A DNA stretch of 64,000 nt from Bidens hawaiensis (Eukaryota > Streptophyta > Magnoliopsida > Asterales > Asteraceae): the NCBI GenBank assembly GCA_021521415.1, contig JAIQDT010005014.1, forward strand, positions 62,001-126,000. The letters run 5' to 3'. This document shows positions 23,115 through 32,985 of this stretch, in pieces (positions within the stretch are counted from its first letter, which is position 1; the number at the start of each line of letters is the position of its first letter). The notes under the pieces are model-generated. The model had not been told where the DNA came from. It made no database searches and saw only the letters and a program-made list of their open reading frames with translations. The position numbers and the translations under genes were made by a program.

Positions 23115-23480
23115 ATTTGGTAGCTCAAGAAATCTTTGAAATAAAGTTCCTAACCTGTTCGTGCTTTTATACTTAAACTTTGGAGCATATAGAGAGGATA
23201 TGTGGTTCTGCCACTAATAAAAAATATTAAAACTTGTGGAGAGTAAAACCATGATAAAGTCATTGCTGGAAAACATTTTAATTTCAAAGCACGTTTTGTT
23301 CAATTCAAAGTTAGATAAATAAAAGGCTAGCTTGCTCTGGTAGGTATGATCGATTCGCTTCATTATTTCTGCCGTTGATCTCATAAAATTAGTTTGTTTG
23401 TAAACTACTGTTTGCTATGCAATGTTTTAATTGGTCCAATCATTTACATAATTAGTTTATTCCCATTTATCTAATATATA
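23115..23480 (-). pseudogene. Diverged promoter remnant of a germin-like gene
   Basis: Non-coding DNA resembling the upstream region of the intact gene (8045-8400): shared blocks include TTTGGTAGCTCAAG, TTCTGCCACTAATAAAAAAT, GAGTAAAACCATGATA and TGGTCCAATCATT. The similarity starts at the LTR border (23115), just where the coding start would follow on the left. It is clearly more diverged than the 24594 copy. It may be the promoter side of the gene whose 3' end remains at 9905-10082. Confidence 0.7.
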
Positions 23481-24593
23481 TATAATAATTCAAACCATGT
23501 TCTCGGTAAAACCTAAAAGGGTTCCAAGCGAACTTAATCGGCGAACTCACTGATACGTGATCGCGTCAAGTTGTCAGTGTATTATAAAGTTTTGTTTCTT
23601 ATATGCCAACTGAAACTAACAAACTCACCCCGTTATAACATTTTAAATTAACCGTAAACTTTTATTTGTTGAGTAGAACTCGCCTGTTTAACTCTCCATA
23701 ACACCATAAAAAGTTCATCTTGATTAGCTGTCACATGTATGTCAACGCTTGTGTAGAGGTCATATATGTTGAATAAGCCCAACCGATTTTTAAACGTTTT
23801 TTATCCGTAGATTATTAAACGATTTTTATCCGTAGATTACTAAAACATACAAAAGCCCTCAATCAATTTTACAGATCAATGGGGTTTTGCCAGTAAATTT
23901 CATTCCGACTCGTTTAGGTTCACTTTAAGCGAATTGGTGTGTTTTGTTGATTACTCTGTCTATCAGAATTAGCTTTCGGCCCAGAAGAGTTTTGCTTTTG
24001 TTTTCACTTTTTACATATGTTGGACCAGAACCCGAATCAAGATTAACTGTTTGGATTCTGACCCGTGTGCCAGCTCACTTAAATCTTGTTTTCATCATAA
24101 CTCATTAACCGTAAAGGATTTTAACGTGATTCGAGTTAGTATTCTCTTGATTTAAATTATATTATCATTTGCAATTTTTGTAGGATTTATTGTTGGATAT
24201 CAGTTAGCTCGCTTACTTTATTATTAATATCGTGTTAGCTCGTTTAATCTCAAAGGTGAGTTATTCACTATCTTTCTTTTCTCTTTCACTTTTGGGGGCT
24301 TTATGCGTACCAACTTATTATTATTTATATCGAATCTCAAATACAAATCATATTTGCTAATTGTGTTGTATGCAATCAAATGACATCTGCAACTTGCTTA
24401 TTTGGTTGTTTTTTCGCATTCGGAGTGGTCCATCATAATCTCATTATAGTATAATTATACACTGTTTCAATAGCCATCGATTATGTTCGTTTAATCATGG
24501 CAAACCGACACCATTATTTGTGTTTAATTGTATTACTCTGTCTTAGTAGCCATAGATTGTGTTCGTTTAATCATGGCCTACCGACACCATTGT
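23481..24593. other. Unexplained spacer with a short direct repeat
   Basis: No gene recognised. Near the right end, about 24473-24519 and 24547-24593 are direct repeats (shared TTCGTTTAATCATGGC...CCGACACCATT). The second repeat ends exactly where the germin duplication begins (24594). A smaller repeat (TTTTTATCCGTAGATTA) occurs twice around 23797-23845. Confidence 0.6.
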
Positions 24594-24931
24594 GTTAGAT
24601 CCAACGTCGTTCGTTGTGTTTCCCATCAGGTGGAGCCCCCTGAACAGAAAGTCATCTGCCTGCACACGCTCTGGATCTTTGCAAACCACACCATTTACGA
24701 GTACTGTGAAAACAGAAAGAGGAAACTTAATACATACAGACACAAAAAAATGTTGTGTGTAAGCAGTTCAATCATGAATGCTCGAGCCTTTAGGGGAAAA
24801 CATTTACGGGACGTACCTTTGCTCTCTGGATCAGCCACACAGAAGTCTTGGAGAGGACTGGGGTCGGAACCTAAAGCAAGCGAACAAGCAACCAACAAGA
24901 AACCGGATAAAAGCAGCAAACGTGACGTCAT
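24594..24931 (-). pseudogene. Truncated duplicate of the germin-like gene
   Basis: Exon 1 (24931-24817) encodes the same signal peptide and N-terminus with one change visible (Leu11 to Phe). The GT-AG intron (24816-24704) and 110 bp of exon 2 (24703-24594) follow, through the Cys46 region and the first glycosylation sequon. The copy then stops, so all four metal ligands and both cupin boxes are missing. The promoter with its TATA box (25017-25024) is retained. A transcript could still be made and might encode a short secreted peptide, but that is speculation. Confidence 0.9.
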
Positions 24932-26262
24932 TTTTGAAAAGTGAAAACCTGTTCTTCAATTGAGTTTGGTATCTCAAGTAATCTATATATGCAATAAAGT
25001 ACCTAACTTGTTCCTGTATTTATAGTTAACTTAGTGTGGAGCATAAAGCTAGGACATGATGTTCTGCCACTAATAAAAAATAGATAAAAGCATGTGGAAA
25101 GAGTAAAACCATGATATAGTCATCAATTAAACAGATAACCTTTTATTTTCAAAATAGGCCCGTTCAATTCAAAATTAGATAAAAGGCAGGCTCTAGAAGG
25201 TTATATGATCCATTTATCATGTTTTAGGTTGCTTGTACAGTGTATATATATTAAACATTGTTTTCATTGGTCCAATCATTGACATTAGTTTATTCTCATT
25301 TCTCCAATCTAGATTAATTACCCCGGCTCTAATAATATAGTGGTTGAAACACATTGTTACAAGGAGCCCAAAGTTGAATGGCTCAGGCTCAGGCTGCATT
25401 ATGTATAATAGTTCAAATCATGTTTTCCATAAAATGAAAATGAGTTAAAAAATAAAAAGGAAAGTATCATACCTTGTCATATATATTCAGCAATTGTTAT
25501 ATGAGAATTGTATGTTATACAAGTGCTTAAACTAACAAACTTTTACTATTTTAACGATCTAACCGTGAACTTATATTTGCAGAGCTTATCTCGTTTTGTT
25601 TAGCTTTCTATGAAATGTCGCATGTTAACATATGTGTCGAGGTTACACATGTTGCTTAAGCCCAAAACGCTGTTAGCATTTTTATCATTTAATTACTAAA
25701 GTACATATATGAACATAACTTATTTTATTTTCTACATTAAAGCTTTTATTTTTACTATACATTTAATAATATTTTTCTAACTTTCTCAAATCTTATTTTA
25801 TGACCCTTGTTTCGAAAATTTCACATCAGTAATTACAAATATTTTTTAATAAAAGTTATTACATTATTGCCTTATACGAAACACATATTTTAAGGTATTA
25901 AAGTACGGTTTTACTAAAAGGTTCAATCTCTTTTATATTATACTCACCAACTTTAGGTATTGGTTTTTCAATTGAACTTTAATGGTGTAAACTTGTTTAA
26001 AATTATATCAAAATCTAGAATAAAAAGTGTGTGTGTGTGTTTTTGTGTGTGTTGGTTCTACATGATCAACAATGATGCAAGTGGGCCGGTCAACATTTTT
26101 TTATGTGTACTACGTACCAGCATGTTAGGTTAATCTAATAAGTGTAATCATTTGGCCGTAAGTTAGAAGGTGTGTGAACTCTAACACTTTCCACCCACAT
26201 AAATCACAATGGTTTTGATATTATATGTACCTATTTACCTATATCCTCTGTTGTTTTTCAGG
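24932..26262. repeat. Segmental duplication, copy 2 (promoter part)
   Basis: Matches 8011-9336 with few changes, including a longer GT microsatellite (26026-26050). It is cut at 26265/26266 by the LTR of copia III. The homology ends so close to the LTR that the insertion, or the duplication edge, defines this border. Confidence 0.9.
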
Positions 26263-26265
26263 TCC

Positions 26266-26607
26266 TGTAGGTCCTCTAGGTGGATCTCAAGAGTTGACTC
26301 GGATCAATCCGTGTTGTTGGTTAGCGGAAATCACCAACGACACATGGATCTGGATCTCGGATCTTAGTTTTGTTATTCTAAAAGAGAGGAGATGAGAGGA
26401 AGGTGGAGAGACAAATTTATTTCCAAAGGTTTTCTTTCTTGAATGGGGTTGTGAGAGTGATTGGAGAAATGGGTAGGTGACCCTTTTATAGGGTCTCCAT
26501 TTCTCCAATACTTACAAAATAAACGTAACGAGTACGTACTACACCGACTAAAAGCAAACTAAAACGACATATACAATCCTAAAAACAATATATAATATTG
26601 GCCCTAC
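26266..26607 (-). repeat. 3' LTR of copia III, 342 bp (family A/B)
   Basis: TG...CA termini (minus: TGTAGGGCC ... GAGGACCTACA). The minus-strand TATA (TATAAAAGGG, 26481-26490) lies in nested perfect inverted repeats: GACCC/GGGTC (26479-26483, 26491-26495) and 12-base arms (26461-26472, 26497-26508). A polypurine tract lies directly to the right, so this is a 3' LTR. Confidence 0.88.
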
Positions 26608-26624
26608 AATCTCCCTCTAAGATT
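26608..26624 (-). other. Polypurine tract of copia III
   Basis: Minus strand CAATCTTAGAGGGAGAT, directly adjoining the LTR start TGTAGGG, the expected plus-strand primer. Confidence 0.85.
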
Positions 26625-28555
26625 GAGTATGTCGAGGAACCTTCGTCAAGTTCTTTGCTTCGTCTTTATTTCTAAAACTTAGTACTTGTCTTGATTCGGG
26701 ATCTTGAACCAAATTGGATCTTGGACAAATCTTTATTTTCCGTCCTTATGTTATTTTCTTGGAAGGATCGGCAACAGCAAATTTTAGAAACATCAGATGC
26801 GGGAGGCTCGACATCTAATTTTCTCTTGTTGACTTTCTTGTGCCGATTGGTTTCTTTCCTTGTCTTCGGATGCAATCAGTTCATTTTTAGCTTCAATCAC
26901 CAACTTTCACGTTCTCGTTTTCATTTAAGCGCATCAGCATCTGCAATTCCACGCAGACTTGATCTTGATCTACCTATCCATGTACACTTGCACAAAACTT
27001 AAAATGGATAAGATTCGTTCACAGACCCTATCGAGGGTCAAAGAAGATTTCGTTCACAGGCCCTCCCAATTTCAGTCTCTCAACTTGTAAATGTTTAAGT
27101 CTCAGGTTTCCAACAAACTTTGCATGAACGACCTTGACAACAAAACACATTATTTTGAATAAACAAGGTTTAATAAAAATGTACGAACATAATAAAAGCT
27201 TAAAATCTTTGTGGCATTTTCATATATTTTAAAATAACGAAAATATATACATAATATTTTGAAGTTGAAACTAAAATAAAACAAAAACAAAAATAAGGTA
27301 AGAGTAAAGATGAAATTAATATTACATATCAATAATATTTACAAAATTTTCTAATGATTTTAATATTTTTGTGAGAAAGATCATAACATGGAATCACATT
27401 ATCTGTAGCGTTCTAGATCACACTTTTATTTGGACATTATTATGCCAAGAACCCAAAGTCGATTGTAGATATAATTTGTCCACTTTAAACTTAACAAGTA
27501 TTTGGATGTCAATGTGATATGTTAAGGTATAGATTAAGCACAATGCTTGTGTGGTTCCCATTTAAACTGACATGTTACAGACTTTATCATACCTCAGGCC
27601 TACTTTGTGTTAACATATCACCTCAACTTGACTTAAACCTTTCTTAGTTGATCACAATACTCTTATTAACATACTTGACTTTGTACATTATTTGTGTACA
27701 CTTGACTCGATCTAGAAAAATTGAAAAAATTAAAATAAAGCAGAAGATTCAGGGCCTTAACAATCAGATCTTGTATGACTATAAACAGAGAAAGTCTAAG
27801 GCTTGAATCAAAATAAATGAAGAAATAAAGCAGAAGTTAAAATTCCTATGACTGAAAACTTTTTTTCTTGATTTTTCCTTTCTCTTTTCTGTTTTCTTTT
27901 TCTTGACTTTTCTTTTTCTTTTCATTTTCTTACTCTTTTTCTGACTCAAGTAAAATTAAAATTGACACTTGATTGCAAAAGACAACTGTGATCAGGTAAA
28001 GAGAGGCTTGGGTATGACATGTTTAATTACATTTCATCTTTCATTGATATGACTTTAACAGAATCATGCAATCGCTTCTTAAATGTGTGACCACTAGTAA
28101 CGGCAAGAATTTAGGTTTATATCACTATGACACTTACTCATTTGTCAAGCCTATCTACACATCAAGCAATGATCTTGTTGGCTTTTGATCTACTCTTTTC
28201 ATGTGCTAGAATCATTAGAGATAATTTCTTATCATTTTCCAATGATCGGATCAATTTCTCAAAATTTTGAAAATTTTAATTATCCGAATCCCTCCAAGTA
28301 GGAGCTATTATCCGACTCCCTCTAAGCAGGAGCTTCCCCTAAACGGGACAATTCCTTTTAGAATTTCTTAAAAGTAATATAAAAACTTTTTGGTAAATCA
28401 AATGATTTATTTTTGCTTTTCTTAGGATGAACTGAAAATCTTTTTGGTGAGTTAAACTTAAATCACTTTCTCTCTCTAAAATTGTGACATATTTGAAAAA
28501 TATTTACAATTTTAAAACAAAAGGATAGAAAGGTTGTTTTAATCAAAATTGATCA
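26625..28555 (-). other. Copia III 3' non-coding region
   Basis: The part 26690-27545 equals the non-coding fragment at 19933-20815. The part 27590-28555 equals the copia II tail in inverse orientation, with polypurine motifs at about 28282-28340 and a pyrimidine-rich stretch at 27860-27950. No ORF is supported. Confidence 0.7.
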
Positions 28556-28970
28556 TGCCGAACAATTCGACCAGAAATTCAAATCGGGTATGATCGATGG
28601 CTTTATTGAAAAGGTCAGCAAAGTTGTTGTCAGATGGACTATCTTAAGCAAGGATCATCACATTGTATGACAAAGTTGAAGAGATTCAAACTGAGATTCA
28701 GCAGATGATGCTGGATCCATCACTTGAGAGAAGCAGTTGGACTAGGCTAGTTTGAGAGACGCGCGAAAGTTGTTGTTGAACCATTTAAACAAGGCTTCCC
28801 TTCCTTGAAGTTTGTCCTCCCATGTCGCTTATGAAAGACTCTAATCCGCCATCGAATGGTTTATCATCAAATAGCAAGGGTTCGTCTCCCATTATATGTC
28901 GGCTGCAATCACTATCTAAGTACCTAATACTATTGATAGTCCTCCTTGATTGACCCTGCATGCACTAAAC
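28556..28970 (-). pseudogene. Copia III: protease start joined to RNase H end
   Basis: At about 28960-28860 the protease signature survives as LDSDCSRHIMGDE (Gly of DSG changed to Asp). At about 28650-28556 the RNase H terminus is read as NNFADLFNKAI...RFEFLVELFGM. The roughly 200 bp between them has only partial matches. About 3.5 kb of pol present in copia II is absent. Confidence 0.75.
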
Positions 28971-29359
28971 GTTCAAATAGACATGGGTTCCCAGGATACT
29001 TTTGTCCCGGGAAGGTCAACCGTAAATCGACCAAACTTGATTTTATTTCCTGAAAACCATTTATTTCTTGGTGGAGCCTCACTTGATGAAAAACAGTCCT
29101 TAGGAATCCAAGCAAAAACTTGTTCCTTGGTTTTGTTAATTTTGGACTTTTCTTTTCTTGATTTTGAAACTATTTTTGGTGAATCCTCAGACTTTACAGT
29201 CTTAGGATCCTTTTTGATTTATCCTTCTTGGTTTTCCAAAAAGGTTTCTTTTTGTGTTTTACTTTATTTACTTTGGATCTCACATCCATTTCACTGGGTT
29301 CACTATCAGCTTGATCAGTTCTGGAATCAGGGCTACTAAAAGCTCCTTTTGGGGACTGA

Positions 29360-30660
29360 CTAAGCTGTCTTCGAATATCAAGCTGTTGCTTGAACTAGTG
29401 CTTTCAATGTCTTGCAAGGCGAGAAGAGTGACCACACACAAAACAGCACTTTCTCCTGGGAGTGCCAAAGAACTCATCTGAACTGTAATTTGGTTAGTGT
29501 GGTGGGAAAGGTGATCCATGGAAAGGAACATGATTATAAAACACATTTGTATAATATGGATCAACAAAATTTTGTTTATAATGACTATAGTAGTTGTTAT
29601 CACAGAAGTTATATAATGACTATACTAGTTGTTATCAAAATTTTGTTTATAATGACTATAGTAGTTGTTATCACAGAAGTTATATGACTGAGGATTTCTT
29701 GATTGATTGGTTTTTGACAAAATGATCGTTTATTTGGTGGAACATATTTACAAGAAGTACTTGTCTTTTCATTTTCAAAAACTTTGCTTTTACTTGAATT
29801 ATCCTCAGTCTCACAACTTGATGATGAACAACTTGATATGTTCACCTCAACAGGCCTACTTTCATTGACACATTTTTCAACAAAAATTTCATCACAAACG
29901 GTTTCATAATCTGAGTCAGAAGAAGAACATTCATTTTCAGTGCAAACATTTGTACAACTATCATCACTTGAATTTTCACAAAATACATAATTTGACCCTG
30001 ACTTTAAACTTCCCAACATGGATTCACAAACTTTATTACAAACTGGATTGTTAATAGTTTTGGTTAGATCCATACATGATTTAAAACATGGTTCTAACTT
30101 TCTTTTTAGCTTACAACCCAGGTTAACCGTCCCACATTCACCACCATTTACAACACCAGCTGCTACACAAGACACATTGATGTCAGATTTATCAGATGAT
30201 GGGACTGGAGCAATAGTTTGAGAGGCAGCAGGAACAAATTTCACGGGCGTTGGTATTCTACCAACGCCTATTCCATTTCTTCCTCTGTAAATTATTATAG
30301 CTAAAGTGGGGCAAACCGCTTTCATTACAAACGGTTTCATAATCACAACTCGTGTCCTTTTCCAACGACCCACTTTCTTCTACACAACCAGCTTCAAAAG
30401 ATACATTGATGATAGATTCATCAAATGATGGGACTGGAGCAGCAATTTGTGACACCGCAAGAACAAATTTCACTGGTTTTGGTATTCTACCAACCCCATA
30501 TGACATTTCTTCCTCGAGAGAAGTATTATAGCTAAAGTGGGGCAAACTGGTGTAGTTGTCATTCAAAGATGGTGGTACATTAGTATAATCATACCCCAGC
30601 CCCGCTTTTACTTTAGTACTTATCTGGGCTCCAATAAGATCATCTAATTTCTAAGACGAT
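29360..30660 (-). pseudogene. Copia III gag spacer and broken second knuckle
   Basis: The 29609-30373 segment has the Cys-rich acidic region (NPVCNKVCESML; CxxxCTENECSSSDSD). Near 29440 the second knuckle reads CFVCGHSSRLARH then a stop, with the conserved His changed and the last Cys lost. Around 30177-30310 and 30398-30560 a segment (PVPSFDES...IPKPVKFV) is duplicated in tandem. The end near 30660 is the motif equivalent to KLDDLIGAQ, with a stop. Confidence 0.8.
29562..29686. repeat. Short tandem repeat inside copia III gag
   Basis: Units of about 36-70 bases built on ATAATGACTATAGTAGTTGTTATCA are repeated three times. They would encode a Tyr/Asn-rich repeat on the minus strand. Confidence 0.75.
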
Positions 30661-30675
30661 GTTTCAAATCTTTCG

Positions 30676-30750
30676 ACTTCTCGAACGCAGTTCGAGAAGT
30701 TCACTCCACGGATTTCTAGAAATATATTTCTAGAAGTTCACCCCACGGGT
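30676..30750. repeat. Hairpin-forming junction between inverted gag fragments
   Basis: 30676-30686 and 30690-30700 are a perfect 11-base inverted repeat with a three-base loop (core CTTCTCGAAC). 30714-30735 is a perfect 22-base palindrome (TTCTAGAAAT and its mirror). The segments 30697-30713 and 30734-30750 (GAAGTTCAC[T/C]CCACGG) are direct repeats. Left of this block gag is on the minus strand; right of it gag is on the plus strand. Confidence 0.9.
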
Positions 30751-30753
30751 TTT

Positions 30754-32169
30754 CGACAGCTTCAAGGATTCTTGACAGGAAGAGGATCGGTTTCGACAAG
30801 TCAAAGCTACGATGTTACAACTGCGGTGAGATGGGTCACTTTTCGCGAGAATGCACGAATCCGTCAAAGCCGGCCAATGATATTCGTGTGACTGAGGTGA
30901 CTGAGGAGGAAAATAGTAAAGCTGCTGGAAAGAAGCATGAGGTGCAGAAGCTAAACAGCTCAGCTTCGAGAATTGGAGGTCATCCACACAAGGGCAGTTC
31001 AAGCTCAAACACAAGAGCCTTTTTCTCCCAAACGGTGGTCCAAACTGGTATGGATTGGGATGATCAATTTCAAGAGCTGCAGAATCCTCTCAACGTGGCA
31101 GGCATGGCTTTCACGCCAAACAATGAAGCGTCCACATCCTCAGTTGCAAGTTCTGATGCATCATCACTCGATGAGGTAAATCACAATCTCTGTTATAAAT
31201 CTTGCATAAATAAAGTTACATATTATAGATATCTTCATGACGAAGTTTTGAAAGAAAATGTAAAACTTCGTCAATTAAATGCTGAATATGTAAAGGCTGA
31301 CAAGATTTACGTTGAAAAGATTCAAACTCATCATGATGATGTCGCAAATCTTAAACTTAAAATTTTTCAAAAGGAGCAAGACGTTATATATTACAAAAAC
31401 ATAATTAATGATTTAAAAGATGAAATTGAAAAATTGAAAATTGATGCTTTTGATAAAAGGGAAAAAGAAAAACAAGTTGAAAAATTTGAGGCATCATCTG
31501 AGAAATTGGATGATCTTATTGGAGCCCAGAGAAGTAATAAAGTTAAAGCGCGGCTAGGATATGATTATTCATCGGTACCCCCCACCGATGAATGATAATT
31601 ATACTAGTTTGCCCCACTTTAGCTATAATATTTTTTCTGAGGAAGAAATGTCATATGGTGTTGGCAAAATACCAAAACCTGTGAAATTTGTTCCTACAGT
31701 ACCACAAACTGCTGCTCCAGTTCAATCATTTGATAAATCTAACTTAAATGTGTCTTGTGAAGCAGGTGATGTAATCAATAGTGATTGTGGGAAGGTTAAC
31801 CAGGGTTGTAAGACAAATTGAGAGTTAGAACCCTGTTTTGAGTCTTGTGTGGGTCTAACAAAATCAATTAACAATCCTGTTTGTAATAAAGTGTGTGAAT
31901 CAATGTCAGGAAGTTTGATGTCAGGGTCAAAAGTTGTATTTTGTGAAACGTCTAGTGATGAAAGTTGTAAAGATGTTTTTAATGAAAGTGAATGTTCTAC
32001 ATCTGATTTAGAATGTGAAACAGTTTTTGATGAAACAATTGAAGCTAAGGTTGATAGACAGAATGGTCCTAGCTGCTCATCAATTGATCATCATATTGAG
32101 AATTTGAAAAAACGGAAACCAGATTTTGTAAATGAAAAACCAAGCACTTCCTGTAAGTATCATGCCTAA
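30754..32169 (+). pseudogene. Plus-strand copia gag fragment
   Basis: It begins in the middle of gag just before the knuckle CYNCGEMGHFSREC (30815-30856). It continues through the coiled-coil (KLDDLIGAQRS at about 31497-31530), a frameshift near 31580, and the Cys-rich acidic region (31561-32169, with a TGA at 31819-31821). It ends in SCKYHA where copia II reads SCKYVPS. It matches copia II 12838-14231 and overlaps in content with the minus-strand fragment 28.9-30.66 kb. Confidence 0.88.
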
Positions 32170-32735
32170 TTGAATCTTAAATGTATCACGCTAACATCAC
32201 AACACTTGTCAAGTTTAACAAGTGGACAATATCTATAATTGATAATGAACTTGTGTCACAATAATATCAAAATGGAAACACGATCTAGGACTTTGCAAAT
32301 CAATATGATTTCACGTTATGATCGTTCTTAACGATATTATGAAAATTAATTCAATATTTATTTTACACTAATCCCTCAAAATAGTTCCCTTCAAATCTTA
32401 AGCTCTTAAAAGGATTATTATTTTAATTTTAGATTAATTTTTTTTAAGTTTATTTTTACTTTTACTTTTTAAATTTTTGTTTTGTAAAATATTATGTATA
32501 TAGATAATTTTATTTTATTTTTTTTTCCTTTTATTTTTAGTTTTTGTTAAGTTTTATTTTTTTTTTTATTTTTACCTTTTATTTTTTTTCTATTTTAATT
32601 TTAATTTTATTTTTAAAAATTTTCATCAAATTTTATTTTGTTTTGCTAAAAAGATCGTCAGTGCAAATGCTAACAGTTACGGACCGACAAAAAAAACTAA
32701 GAAAAATAAACGAGTGCTTGAATTCAGTGGGTAAA
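32170..32735 (+). other. Leader-like AT-rich non-coding segment
   Basis: 32190-32290 resembles, in inverse orientation, the leader-side sequence at 20690-20780 (shared ACTTGT[T/C]AAGTTTAA, GTGGACAA, CATAATA...GATCTAG). It is followed by an extremely T-rich stretch (32400-32640). No gene. Confidence 0.55.
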
Positions 32736-32804
32736 TGTTTTTCGGGTTTGAAAATGCAAATATTTTTAAAGACCGAGGACCGAGAGTGTATTTTCGGGTG
32801 AATA

Positions 32805-32853
32805 CTCGCGATGTTTTGACCTTATCGCGAGATAGGCTTACCCTATATATAAG
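32805..32853 (+). promoter_or_regulatory. TATA box with upstream hairpin, before the envelope-like ORF
   Basis: TATATATAAG at 32844-32853, preceded by a perfect 8-base inverted repeat CTCGCGAT/ATCGCGAG (32805-32812, 32824-32831). A CT-rich leader of about 110 bases leads to ATGATG at 32986. This looks like a complete plant core promoter. Confidence 0.6.
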
Positions 32854-32985
32854 GGAACTTAAAATTTCTTTCACTATTTACCAAACTTATCATACACTTA
32901 CTCGCTCACTTCTCTCTCCTCTTTTTTCTTCAAACCCTAACTTCATCCAAATCTTCAAGAATCCGGCCCTCTTTATCATATTAGA

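Larger units (their letters stand above)
26608..30678 (-). mobile_element. Copia III: internally deleted copia element
   Basis: Minus-strand copia element of a related family. Reading from 30678 leftwards come the coiled-coil and Cys-rich parts of gag, a ruined second knuckle, the protease start, then directly the last residues of RNase H and the 3' tail. Integrase and nearly all of reverse transcriptase/RNase H are missing. It cannot move without proteins from elsewhere. Its 5' end is replaced by the inverted arrangement at 30.7 kb. Confidence 0.85.
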
